A stretch of 59,396 bases of DNA, taken from the NCBI GenBank assembly GCA_001898035.1, contig MKRX01000011.1, positions 11,846 to 71,241 of the forward strand, given 5' to 3'. Origin of the DNA: Armatimonadetes bacterium 55-13 (GTDB lineage Bacteria; Armatimonadota; Fimbriimonadia; Fimbriimonadales; Fimbriimonadaceae). Positions 8,966-16,140 of the stretch are shown here, in pieces. The notes below the pieces were generated by a model. That model was not told where the DNA came from and searched no databases. It saw nothing but the letters and a program-made list of their open reading frames with translations. Made by a program: the position numbers and the translations under genes. Each line of letters begins with the position of its first letter. The stretch's first letter is position 1.

Positions 8966-8981
8966 TAATGTTGATTAAATG
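8966..8981 (+). promoter_or_regulatory. Leaderless -10 box (TAATGT)
   Basis: TAATGT at 8966-8971 is followed by 7 bases and then ATG at 8979. No Shine-Dalgarno sequence precedes the start. TTTGAC lies just upstream but too close to act as a -35 element. Confidence 0.4.
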
Positions 8982-9227
8982 AATTTGCGTTTATGGCTTC
9001 CCCTTTGCGTCCTCTTCCTCGGGGGCTGTAAAGATCTGAAGGAGCAGCAGCTGGGCGCCTATGTGGGAGACTCCCAGACTAAAATCGTTTACAAGAATGT
9101 GGGCAAGAACACCGAGACCGTGCCCAACGAGAGGCGAGTTTATTTCAAGTCCGTAGACGAGGCGATGGGTCAGGGCTACACCCTATCTAACGTTGCCGAT
9201 ACCGACACCAGCGCCGGAGAGGAATAG
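8979..9227 (+). CDS. Small lipoprotein with a cysteine-free Ada-like fold
   Basis: 82 residues. A short hydrophobic signal ends in LFLGGC, a good lipobox, so the mature protein should begin at Cys17. The rest (AYVGDSQTKIVYKN, then ERRVYFKSVDEAMGQGYTLSNV) follows the layout of the small Ada-type/thermonuclease-tail zinc domain, which normally reads YVGNxxSxxYHxxxC and then NRVYFxSxxEAxxxGYxPCxxC. Here the Cys and His zinc ligands are absent, so it is probably a metal-free relative. It lies between the creatininase gene and the acyltransferase gene. Confidence 0.6.
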   Translation: MNLRLWLPLCVLFLGGCKDLKEQQLGAYVGDSQTKIVYKNVGKNTETVPNERRVYFKSVDEAMGQGYTLSNVADTDTSAGEE

Positions 9228-9307
9228 GACTCCGCGTTCACAGCCTTCTAAAACCGCGCTCTAAAAGGTATCCTAAGACCCGTTTTGAACCGGAGGAAGC
9301 TGCGCGG

Positions 9308-10534
9308 ATGACAGAAGTGATCATGCCCAAAATGGGCGACGGAATGGATGAAGGCACTCTCGTAGAGTGGCTGAAGAAGGAAGGAGATTCCGTTAAATCT
9401 GGCGAGGTGATTGGTACCATTCAGACCGATAAGGCCACCCTCGAATTGGAAGCGCCGGGAACCGGCGTGCTCACCGGCATTTTGCTCCAACCTGGCGAGA
9501 GCGTCCCGGTTGGTAAGGCAATTGCCGCACTCTTGAAGGATGGCGAAAAGCTTCCAGACGGCTGGGGCAGTGGCAGCGCAGCACCTGCACCCGCAAAGGA
9601 AGAAGCCGCTCCGGCCAAGGAAGAGGTGGCGGTTGCCGCTTCCTCCGCCGCCGCGCCGGCAACGAACGCCAAGGCCCCATCCACTGATCGAGTTAAGGCG
9701 AGCCCCCTTGCGAAGAAGATCGCGAAGGAGCTGGGAGTCGATCTCGGTTCCATCGAAGGCTCCGGCCCGGGTGGGCGCATCGTGGAGAAGGACGTTCGAG
9801 GCGCGAAGCCCAAGACTTCCGCTCCCGCCGCAGCTGCTCTGACGCCGACCGCCGAAGATTCGGTCATCAACCTGAACCGACTTCGACAGATCACCGCCAA
9901 GCGAACCACGGAATCCAAGCAGCAAGTTCCCCACTTCTACGTCACGGTTGAGGTTGACGTCGAGAAGATCCTCGCCCTCCGAGCGATGTTCGAGGAGGAA
10001 GGCAGCGGCAAGGTTTCGATCAACGACTTCGTGGTCAAAGCCAGCGCCCTCGCTCTTCGCGAGATGCCCATCGTCAACTCCGTCTTCCAGGGTCAAACGC
10101 TTCTGGAGCATGGCGGCGTCAACGTCGGCATCGCGGTCGCGCTTCCAGACGGCTTGACGGTTCCGGTGGTTCAGAATGCGGACCAGCTTTCCCTTCGCGC
10201 CATCTCGGCCAAGGTGAAGGAGCTTGCCGGAAAGGCCAAGGACAACAAGTTGGGCTTGGACGAGTTGAGCGGATCGACGTTCTCCATCTCCAACATGGGA
10301 ATGCTGGACGTAGACAACTTCATTGCGATCATCAACCAACCCAGCGCGGCGATCCTGGCGATTGCCTCCGTCCGCAAGAAGGTTGTGGCAACCGCCGAAG
10401 ACGAGATCGAAATCCGAAGCCGAATGAACATCACCTGTTCGTTTGACCACCGCGTGGTCGACGGCGCCGTTGGCGCGAAGTTCATCAACGTGGTCAAGGA
10501 CTACCTCGAGAACCCGTCTCGCCTGTTGGCCTAA
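9308..10534 (+). CDS. Dihydrolipoamide acyltransferase (E2 of a 2-oxoacid dehydrogenase)
   Basis: 408 residues. An N-terminal lipoyl domain (1-78) has the lipoylated Lys42 in QTDKATLE. An Ala/Pro/Lys-rich linker follows, then the E1/E3-binding domain at about 128-165 (ASPLAKKIAKELGVDL, SGPGGRI). The catalytic domain ends with FDHRVVDG, whose His381 and Asp385 are the acetyltransferase residues. It is most like pyruvate dehydrogenase E2, but 2-oxoglutarate or branched-chain E2 cannot be excluded. GGAGG lies about 11 bases before the ATG. No E1 or E3 gene is adjacent, so the complex is encoded in dispersed loci. Confidence 0.92.
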   Translation: MTEVIMPKMGDGMDEGTLVEWLKKEGDSVKSGEVIGTIQTDKATLELEAPGTGVLTGILLQPGESVPVGKAIAALLKDGEKLPDGWGSGSAAPAPAKEEAAPAKEEVAVAASSAAAPATNAKAPSTDRVKASPLAKKIAKELGVDLGSIEGSGPGGRIVEKDVRGAKPKTSAPAAAALTPTAEDSVINLNRLRQITAKRTTESKQQVPHFYVTVEVDVEKILALRAMFEEEGSGKVSINDFVVKASALALREMPIVNSVFQGQTLLEHGGVNVGIAVALPDGLTVPVVQNADQLSLRAISAKVKELAGKAKDNKLGLDELSGSTFSISNMGMLDVDNFIAIINQPSAAILAIASVRKKVVATAEDEIEIRSRMNITCSFDHRVVDGAVGAKFINVVKDYLENPSRLLA

Positions 10535-10575
10535 CGGATTCTTATCGCCATCCAGTCGTATACTCAGTTAAGCGA

Positions 10576-10776
10576 ATGGATGGCGAAACCCCAACTTCCA
10601 ACGAATTTCCCGAGCAAGATGAATTCGGGAACGACCTTGAGCGACTCCGGTACAACCTCACGCTCACTCCCAAACAACGCATCGAGCAGCACAATAACGC
10701 TCTGCGATCCGTCTTAAGAATTCGTGAAGCCCGAGAACGTGCCCGCAATCGAGAAACTGGCTCAGGCTCTGAATGA
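10576..10776 (+). CDS. Small charged helical protein, partner of the nucleotidyltransferase
   Basis: 66 residues, with an acidic N-terminus and then a strongly helical Arg/Glu/Lys-rich part (LTPKQRIEQHNNALRSVLRI, then REARERARN). TATACT at 10559-10564 lies 11 bases before the ATG. Its last 53 bases overlap the start of the nucleotidyltransferase gene, so the two are translated together. Short proteins containing an LTPxxRxExH-type helix in front of a small nucleotidyltransferase gene resemble two-gene toxin-antitoxin modules. That role is inference; no family is assigned. Confidence 0.6.
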   Translation: MDGETPTSNEFPEQDEFGNDLERLRYNLTLTPKQRIEQHNNALRSVLRIREARERARNRETGSGSE

Positions 10777-11209
10777 ATCAGGGGTGAAGTGGGTGCTTGT
10801 CGGTGGTATGGCACTCACGCTTCATGGAGGCAGTCTCTTAACATCCGACTGCGATCTTGCTTTCGAAAAGTCGGAAGACAACCTTCAAAGATTGAAGAGC
10901 GCTTTGGAGAGCATTTCCGCCCGCCCGCTCAGGGCAAGCGACAACGGAGAATACGAACTCGACTTCTCGACGCTCCTTGCTCCGTTCATGCACCTTAAAT
11001 CAGAGGTTGGCCCCGTCGACCTCATTAATCGCCTACCTGGCGTTGACTCTTTTGAAGGACTCTATTCTCGGTCGGTTGAGATTGATGTCGATGGTATTGA
11101 GATCCGCATCGCGAGTATCGACGATCTCATCCGACTCAAATCTGGCACCGACCGCCCAAAGGATGCCCTTCATCTAGAAATGCTCAAAGCTCTCATCAAC
11201 CTTGAGTAA
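10724..11209 (+). CDS. Minimal nucleotidyltransferase (DUF6036/MNT-like)
   Basis: 161 residues from GTG 10724; GTG 10739 is an alternative. The Pol-beta-type core is visible: VLVGGMALTLHGG (Gly27-Gly28), SDCDLAF with Asp42 and Asp44, and a third candidate Asp99 in EVGPVDLI. The C-terminal IASIDDLIRLKSGTDRPKD is typical of the DUF6036/AbiEii-like group, where KxxxxRxKD-like residues help bind NTP. Such enzymes transfer NMP groups to proteins or tRNA and many serve as toxins. It overlaps a small upstream gene by 53 bases and converges on marR with a 3-base gap. Confidence 0.75.
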   Translation: MKPENVPAIEKLAQALNESGVKWVLVGGMALTLHGGSLLTSDCDLAFEKSEDNLQRLKSALESISARPLRASDNGEYELDFSTLLAPFMHLKSEVGPVDLINRLPGVDSFEGLYSRSVEIDVDGIEIRIASIDDLIRLKSGTDRPKDALHLEMLKALINLE

Positions 11210-11212
11210 AGA

Positions 11213-11647
11213 CTAGATAAGCTTCTCTAAAATGTCGCCCAGCGACGCCAACTCGCTTTCCGCCATTTGGGTCGTGAAGAGTTCATAGATCGCCGCTCGG
11301 TAGACCGGCCACGCGCGCTTCCGTTCCTCTAATCCCTTCTCGGTCAGCCAGGCATGAACCCGCCGTCGGTCCGCAGGACAGGACTGCCGTTCGATCAAGC
11401 CATCCTTCTCCAGTCGGTCCACTAATCGGGTGATGCCGCTCTTGCTGAACACCGACGCATCGGCCAGATCGGTCATCTTCATGCGACGATCAGGGGCTTC
11501 TTCTAACCTTAGAAGGATGTCGTAGATGGTCAAATCCACTACTCCCGCCTCGTGCAGACGGCGATCCACATCTCGCGTAATTCGGGCGCTAGAGAGGAGG
11601 TAGGACACCCAGGCTTTCTTCTCGACCTCCGACAAACTTGCATTCAT
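11213..11647 (-). CDS. MarR-family transcriptional repressor
   Basis: 144 residues of the winged-helix MarR type: LEEAPDRRMKMTDLADASVF is helices 2-3, SKSGITRLVDRLEKDGLI is the recognition helix and start of the wing, and DRRRVHAWLTEKG is the wing. It is divergent from a SnoaL-DoxX operon, a common arrangement for a MarR repressor that responds to a small toxic or phenolic compound. Its own promoter is unusually clear (TTGATT, 17 bp, TAAATT, 6 bp, ATG), giving a leaderless mRNA. A candidate operator lies inside that spacer. Confidence 0.88.
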   Translation of the reverse strand: MNASLSEVEKKAWVSYLLSSARITRDVDRRLHEAGVVDLTIYDILLRLEEAPDRRMKMTDLADASVFSKSGITRLVDRLEKDGLIERQSCPADRRRVHAWLTEKGLEERKRAWPVYRAAIYELFTTQMAESELASLGDILEKLI

Positions 11648-11653
11648 AAAAAT

Positions 11654-11682
11654 AATTTACCACGCAACTATTGACAAATCAA
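11654..11682 (-). promoter_or_regulatory. Promoter of the marR gene
   Basis: On the minus strand, TTGATT (11682-11677), a 17-bp spacer, TAAATT (11659-11654), then 6 bases to the ATG at 11647. The candidate operator CAACTATTG (11665-11673) sits inside the spacer. Confidence 0.6.
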
Positions 11683-11727
11683 GAAATTGGGTCATAATGA
11701 TTGACATAGCAATTGTTGCTTAAACAA
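11671..11727 (+). promoter_or_regulatory. Promoter and MarR operator candidates of the SnoaL-DoxX operon
   Basis: TTGACA (11671-11676), a 16-bp spacer and CATAAT (11693-11698) form a good promoter. CAACTATTG (11665-11673) and its inverted near-copy CAATTGTTG (11710-11718, reading CAACAATTG on the other strand) flank it. TTGTT-N5-AACAA (11713-11727) is a further dyad just after the expected transcript start. Together they are probable MarR sites. Confidence 0.55.
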
Positions 11728-11747
11728 CTTTTGAGGAAACAAAGAAA

Positions 11748-12110
11748 ATGTCAAACCGCGCAAACGAACTCGTCGAACTCGTACTCCAGGGTCAAATCCT
11801 GGAGGCGTTTGAGACTTACTATCACGACGATGTGGTGATGCAAGAGAACGGCTCTGCCCCGACGGTCGGAAAGGACGCCAACCGAACGCGAGAAGAGCAA
11901 TTCGTAGGCTTCGTGAAGGAGCTTCACCAGAATCAAGCGACCAAAGTGATCGTAGATGGCGAGCATTCCGCGATTCACTGGGAATTGGAATTCACTGGCG
12001 CCGATGACAAACGGTATCGCTATAACCAGATCGCCGTCCAGAAGTGGTCGGACGGAAAAGTTGTTCACGAGCAGTTCTTCTACAACCCAGGGGAAGGTCA
12101 GGTCGCGTGA
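11748..12110 (+). CDS. SnoaL/NTF2-like protein
   Basis: 120 residues with a cone-shaped NTF2-like fold: an N-terminal helix (ANELVELVLQGQILEAFETY), YHDDVVMQENG, and the closing strands RYNQIAVQKWSDGKVVHEQFFY. Such proteins bind or isomerise small hydrophobic ligands, and many lack a known activity. GAGGAAAC lies about 10 bases before the ATG. The last bases overlap the start of doxX (GTGA), so both are co-translated and probably repressed by the adjacent MarR. Confidence 0.8.
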   Translation: MSNRANELVELVLQGQILEAFETYYHDDVVMQENGSAPTVGKDANRTREEQFVGFVKELHQNQATKVIVDGEHSAIHWELEFTGADDKRYRYNQIAVQKWSDGKVVHEQFFYNPGEGQVA

Positions 12111-12553
12111 AAAAGCTCCTCGCTACCGACAACTCGGGAGTTTTAACCTTCCTGCGAGTCGTCCTCGGACTCGTCATGCTTCCCCACGGTCTTCAGAAGG
12201 TTTTCGGGCTCTTTGGTGGACTGGGGTTCTCTGGCCAGATGCAGGCGATGACGCAAGGGATGCACATCCCAGCGCTCTTTGCCCTGCTCGCGATCCTAAC
12301 TGAGTTTCTGGGCGCCCTCGGGCTGATCACCGGAACCTTGACTCGTCTTTCTGCCTTTGGCACCGCCATGGTCATGATCGTGGCCATTGTGATGGTCCAC
12401 CAGTCCAATGGCTTCTTCATGAATTGGTTCGGTAACCAAAAGGGGGAGGGCTTTGAGTACCACCTCTTGGCTCTCGGACTTGCCTTGCCGCTTCTGGTGA
12501 AGGGCGGTGGCGCTTGGTCAGTGGACGGAAAGATCGTTCCGCAAGAAGCGTGA
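12107..12553 (+). CDS. DoxX-family membrane protein
   Basis: 148 residues from GTG 12107, which overlaps the preceding stop codon (GTGA). Four hydrophobic helices are seen, with the DoxX features FLRVVLGLVMLPHGLQKVFG near the start, LTEFLGALGLITG in the middle and HLLALGLALPLLVKGGG near the end. DoxX/DoxD-like proteins are small inner-membrane proteins linked to redox and thiol stress. As the second gene of a MarR-controlled pair it probably takes part in a response to an organic or oxidative stress agent. Confidence 0.85.
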   Translation: MKKLLATDNSGVLTFLRVVLGLVMLPHGLQKVFGLFGGLGFSGQMQAMTQGMHIPALFALLAILTEFLGALGLITGTLTRLSAFGTAMVMIVAIVMVHQSNGFFMNWFGNQKGEGFEYHLLALGLALPLLVKGGGAWSVDGKIVPQEA

Positions 12554-12561
12554 TTTCGTAA

Positions 12562-12587
12562 GGGGACCGAATGAATCAACGGTCCCC
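12562..12587. terminator. Bidirectional hairpin between doxX and the DUF3298 gene
   Basis: GGGGACCG (12562-12569) pairs with CGGTCCCC (12580-12587) around a 10-base loop, between two convergent genes. There is no strong T-tract on either side. Confidence 0.5.
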
Positions 12588-12595
12588 AATTCTCG

Positions 12596-13288
12596 TTACT
12601 TGGCCGAGACCAAGGCTCGGTTGAGCGTACTACCAAGTTCGGCCCACGTGAGCTTAACCTCGAAGTCTCCTGCTGCGTAGGGGCCCATCACATAGGGGTC
12701 GAAACCGTAAGTGATACCATCTTTCTCGATCGTGAATTTCTCGATCTGAATCTTGTCGAGCTTCTTCACTTCGCCATTCTGCACCCAGTCCGCGCCTTCC
12801 ATCTTCATCAGCTTTGCGATGACTTTATCGCTCACCAACTTCTCTGGGTTACCTCCCGGTTTAAACAGATCCTTCAGTTTGATCTGCTTGGGTTTGCCCT
12901 TTACCATCGCAAAGTTGAAGCAGAGCGTCCAGTGATTGGGGTGGGCTCCGCCGGAATAGTCTTCCATCCCGGCGACCACACTCAAAATTCGCGCGTCGCT
13001 CCTCGCCACTGAAAATCCGATTTCGTGATACCAAGCCATGGTCGGCTTCTCCAGGTCTTTCTGATCCTGCTTGACCTGCGCAAGCCACGAATTGTGCTCG
13101 CCAAGGGCCCACTTTTTAAGGACGGGATTGGCAAACGCCCCGAGCTTGTTGGTCGACTTCCACTCCGGATAAGAAGTGTTGATCTCATAGTAATCAGCCT
13201 TCTTGGCCGAGACCTTCTTGGTCACGTAGTCGGCAGCTTGGGCAAGGGCGCAGAGCGCGGCAAGAATCAAAAATGCGGATTTCTTCAT
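12596..13288 (-). CDS. Exported DUF3298/DUF4163-like protein (RsiV/PdaC-like fold)
   Basis: 230 residues. ATG at 13288 is preferred because AAAGGAAG precedes it and it opens a clean signal peptide, MKKSAFLILAALCALAQA. The mature part has EINTSYPEWKS near the N-terminus (DUF4163-like). It then has the DUF3298 pattern: VVAGMEDYSGGAHPNHW, KLKDLFKPGGN and DGITYGFDPYVMGPYAAGDF. The GAHPN and YEVGPYAxG-type motifs are typical of the RsiV/PdaC lysozyme-binding fold. No sigma factor is adjacent, so a role as anti-sigma factor is not supported. Confidence 0.8.
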   Translation of the reverse strand: MKKSAFLILAALCALAQAADYVTKKVSAKKADYYEINTSYPEWKSTNKLGAFANPVLKKWALGEHNSWLAQVKQDQKDLEKPTMAWYHEIGFSVARSDARILSVVAGMEDYSGGAHPNHWTLCFNFAMVKGKPKQIKLKDLFKPGGNPEKLVSDKVIAKLMKMEGADWVQNGEVKKLDKIQIEKFTIEKDGITYGFDPYVMGPYAAGDFEVKLTWAELGSTLNRALVSAK

Positions 13289-13384
13289 TGTCTTCCTTTC
13301 ATCGTGAGAGCTTCCTGCTCCCATCGAGGGTCATCCATCGGACGAACCACTCCAATCTACCTTTCCGCAATTAGGACCGAATTC

Positions 13385-14272
13385 CTAGATTCCCGGGCGA
13401 ATTTGTGAGCTCTCCCCAAAGACAAGGCCAGACGCAATCTTCCACCTCTTCCCGGTCCGAAGGTCGCCCACGTAGACCGAACTGGTCCAGACGCTCTTAT
13501 CCTTGCCGTATTTACTCATCGGACGATAGGCTTCGACGCCCGACCAATAGCGGCTGCTCGCGTCGAAATCGACGTTGTTCACATCTCGAAGAATCTCTTT
13601 CAGTTCTCCCGCTTCCGGATCGAGGCGATAAACAAACATCTCTGATCCTGCGGAAGCTCCCCCGAGCATGGCGAAGAGATAGAGGGTCTTCCCATCTTCG
13701 CAATAGAATCGGTTAGGAGTCGCATCAAGCTTCAACGACTTTTGATCGTTGCCAAACGTGTAACTCAAGCCGCTTCCACCGCCTTGATCGAACTTCCAGA
13801 CCAATTCCTTCCCATCAACTTCGATCCTGTAAGGAGGGTCCCAATAGCTCGCCACGTCAGGATGCTTCACGGTTGAGAGCTGCCCACTACTGCCAACCAG
13901 AAATCGCCCCGACTTCCCTTCAAGAGTTGGCACTCCACGCTCCGGTTGACCGCTAACGAAAAGATCCCCGGATAGTTGCTTTCGTACAACGACCTTTCCC
14001 TTGGCTAGGTCGTAAATCTCTAGGGTCGACTTCCCTTCGCTCTTTTGGGGCAGGGTCACCCAAGCGAGCCTCGTTTGCCCGATCCACTGAGGAGCGATGT
14101 GTTCCGACTTGCCTGAGGACAATTGGCGCCGGTGGGAACCATCCAATGAGGAAACGTAGATCTGAGAATAGCTCGTCCGTTTATCCCCGGGCGGGTAGTA
14201 AAACCGAGCCGAAAACGCGACCTCTTCTTGAGGGGCGCTTGCCGAAAGAAGACAAATAAGTGAGAGAACCAT
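13385..14272 (-). CDS. Exported TolB-like beta-propeller protein
   Basis: 295 residues with a short signal (MVLSLICLLSASAP). Repeated blades are visible: SQIYVSSLDGSHRRQLSSG, a TolB/WD40-like PD40 motif, then STLEIYDLAKGKVV and MFVYRLDPEAGELKEIL. These indicate a secreted or periplasmic propeller of unknown role. It is 27 bp downstream of dnaB and reads in the same direction, but has its own TATGCT element 9 bases from the ATG. No catalytic residues are recognised. Confidence 0.65.
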   Translation of the reverse strand: MVLSLICLLSASAPQEEVAFSARFYYPPGDKRTSYSQIYVSSLDGSHRRQLSSGKSEHIAPQWIGQTRLAWVTLPQKSEGKSTLEIYDLAKGKVVVRKQLSGDLFVSGQPERGVPTLEGKSGRFLVGSSGQLSTVKHPDVASYWDPPYRIEVDGKELVWKFDQGGGSGLSYTFGNDQKSLKLDATPNRFYCEDGKTLYLFAMLGGASAGSEMFVYRLDPEAGELKEILRDVNNVDFDASSRYWSGVEAYRPMSKYGKDKSVWTSSVYVGDLRTGKRWKIASGLVFGESSQIRPGI

Positions 14273-14299
14273 ACCAATTACAGCATAGTCCGACTTGAC

Positions 14300-15661
14300 T
14301 TAATCGTGGTAGAGATTTCGGTACCGTGCGTACGCCGATTGGAAACCGAGGATGACCTTACCAGTGGGGCCGTTTCGGTGCTTGGCGATGATGATCTCCG
14401 CCTCTTCCACATTGTCCGGACTGTAGTCCACGTCCTTGCCCACTTCCTTGGCCTTATAGTAGGCGTCTCGGTAGAGGAGCATAACCAAGTCCGCTTCCGC
14501 TTCAATCGAACCCGATTCACGAATGTCCGAAAGAACCGGGCGCTTGTCTTCTCGGGTTTCTACGCCTCGGTTGAGCTGGGAGAGCGCAATGACCGGAACT
14601 TGCAGTTCCTTCGCCATGGCCTTGATTCCGCGGGCAATGTCCGAGATTTCTTGTGTTCGGTTTTCGGTGCGCTTGCTGCCCCGCATGAGCTGAAGGTAGT
14701 CAATGATGACTAGCGCCAACCCCGACTCGGCCTTGAGACGACGGCACTTACCGCGCATCTCAAGCGGGGTGACGTCCGAGGCGTCGTCGATGTGGATGGG
14801 CATGGAGTAAAGGTGGTCGCACGCGTCGGCCAGCTTCTTGTAAACGTCCATGCTCAGGTTCGGATTCTTGAGAACGCTCTGACTCACGCCGCTGACCATG
14901 GAGACCATACGACGGACAAGCTGCATGCCGCTCATTTCAAGCGAGAAAATGGCAACGCCACCCTTGTTTTCCCGGGCGGCCGAGAGGGCGAAATCGAGAA
15001 CGAGCGCGGTCTTACCCATCGAGGGTCGAGCGCCGACAATGACCAAGTCTCCGCCGTAGAAACCGGTCGTCATCTTATCGAGGTCGGCGAACCCGCTGGT
15101 GATACCGACCAATGGTTCTCCCGTCTCGATGATTTGATCGACATCGACGAAGAACTCCTTGGCCAGCGAGCTAACGTGCTTGAAGTAGCTTCCCAGTCGG
15201 CGACGGCCGACTTCGAAGACCATTTGCTCCGCCTTGTCCACCTTGTCGTCGGCGGTTCCCTGGTCGGCATCGTGAACGACGCCGACGATGTTTCGTCCCG
15301 CTTCCTCCAATCGGCGAAGCGTCGCCTTGTCTTGGACGATGTGGGCATAGTAGTTGGCGTTGGCGGGGCTGGGAACGTATTCCGCAACTTGGATGAGATA
15401 GTCTTCGCCGCCAATGTCGTTCAGGATTTCGCGGTCGCGGAGTTCCTGAATGACGAATTCCAGGTTGGGCGGCTTACCACCGTTCACCAGTTGGCGAACC
15501 GCGCGGAAGATCTCCCGGTGGGCAGGGCGATAGAAATCGTCCGCATCGAGGATGGAAAGCACTTCTTCTGCCGCCCGCTCGTCCAACATCATCGACCCGA
15601 GCGTGCTCATCTCCATTTCGAGGGAGTGCAGGGGGACGAGTTCTTCGGTAGCTAGGCGCAA
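14300..15661 (-). CDS. dnaB: Replicative DNA helicase DnaB
   Basis: 453 residues. The N-terminal primase-binding domain (HSLEMEMSTLGSMMLDERAA) is followed by the RecA-like hexameric helicase core. Walker A is GARPSMGKTAL, Walker B is ALVIIDYLQLM, and the DnaB motifs SRGVETREDKRPVLSDIRESG and NGPTGKVIL follow near the C-terminus. No intein is present. The chosen start is TTG 15661, preceded by GAGGA at 7 bases. The upstream region contains a DnaA-box-like sequence inside a dyad, which may tie its expression to replication initiation. Confidence 0.95.
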   Translation of the reverse strand: MRLATEELVPLHSLEMEMSTLGSMMLDERAAEEVLSILDADDFYRPAHREIFRAVRQLVNGGKPPNLEFVIQELRDREILNDIGGEDYLIQVAEYVPSPANANYYAHIVQDKATLRRLEEAGRNIVGVVHDADQGTADDKVDKAEQMVFEVGRRRLGSYFKHVSSLAKEFFVDVDQIIETGEPLVGITSGFADLDKMTTGFYGGDLVIVGARPSMGKTALVLDFALSAARENKGGVAIFSLEMSGMQLVRRMVSMVSGVSQSVLKNPNLSMDVYKKLADACDHLYSMPIHIDDASDVTPLEMRGKCRRLKAESGLALVIIDYLQLMRGSKRTENRTQEISDIARGIKAMAKELQVPVIALSQLNRGVETREDKRPVLSDIRESGSIEAEADLVMLLYRDAYYKAKEVGKDVDYSPDNVEEAEIIIAKHRNGPTGKVILGFQSAYARYRNLYHD

Positions 15662-15705
15662 ATTGGGTTCCTCGGAGACAGGATGCTATTGAACCACATT
15701 TTCAG

Positions 15706-15739
15706 CCACTTTAGTGGACAAAGTTATACACATTGTCCA
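15706..15739. promoter_or_regulatory. DnaA-box-like site nested in dyads upstream of dnaB
   Basis: TTATACACA (15724-15732) matches the DnaA box TTATNCACA exactly. It is enclosed by the perfect inverted repeat TGGACAA (15715-15721) / TTGTCCA (15733-15739). A second dyad, CCACT-TT-AGTGG, lies at 15706-15717. This is a candidate control site for dnaB. Confidence 0.45.
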
Positions 15740-15760
15740 TGTGGAAAAGGTGTGGATGCA

Positions 15761-15774
15761 TGCCTCGCGAGGCA
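15761..15774. repeat. Perfect 14-bp palindrome TGCCTCGCGAGGCA
   Basis: It lies between the end of the zinc-ribbon gene and dnaB. The stem is short and not followed by T residues, so an operator or a weak terminator are both possible. Confidence 0.4.
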
Positions 15775-15783
15775 ATTGAGCGC

Positions 15784-16077
15784 TTAGGCCCAGATATCGA
15801 CTTTGCGTCGAAACTTGTTCAAGATGCGTCGCCACAGGCTCGGCTTTTTGGGCTCTTCCAGGCTCGCCCCATTGGTGAGTTCGGGACATCGGTCCATGAG
15901 TTGATTGAGCCCTTCTTGAACGATTGCGGGGTCCTGGTCGAACTTACCGTGCCAGCCGCAGGCAAAACACTGATGGTTCTGCTGCGTGTTGACCGCGCCA
16001 CAGAGCGGACACCGCTTGAGATTAGCGGCGGCAAAGCGTCGGCGGTTATCCTGGTTCGTTCGGGGTCTCAATGACAT
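15784..16077 (-). CDS. Zinc-ribbon protein
   Basis: 97 residues. Two CxxC pairs (KRCPLCG near 22-26 and HQCFACGW near 36-40) form a rubredoxin-like zinc ribbon. A basic C-terminus (SLWRRILNKFRRKV) follows, which may contact membrane or nucleic acid. The role is unknown. It lies upstream of dnaB in the same direction, with 122 bp of regulatory-looking sequence between them. Confidence 0.6.
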   Translation of the reverse strand: MSLRPRTNQDNRRRFAAANLKRCPLCGAVNTQQNHQCFACGWHGKFDQDPAIVQEGLNQLMDRCPELTNGASLEEPKKPSLWRRILNKFRRKVDIWA

Positions 16078-16140
16078 GGTGCTACCATTTAGTAATCGGT
16101 TTTCCCGGCCATTTCCGTATCCTCAGACTGCAATAAATCC

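Noticed and set aside
9248-10450. A long 400-residue open frame on the minus strand inside the acyltransferase gene
   Set aside because: It lies opposite a clearly conserved E2 protein; its translation has no recognisable domain and is explained by the codon bias of the real gene.
12596-13288. An anti-sigma (RsiV) function for the DUF3298 protein
   Set aside because: It has a cleavable signal peptide, no cytoplasmic domain, and no sigma factor gene beside it.
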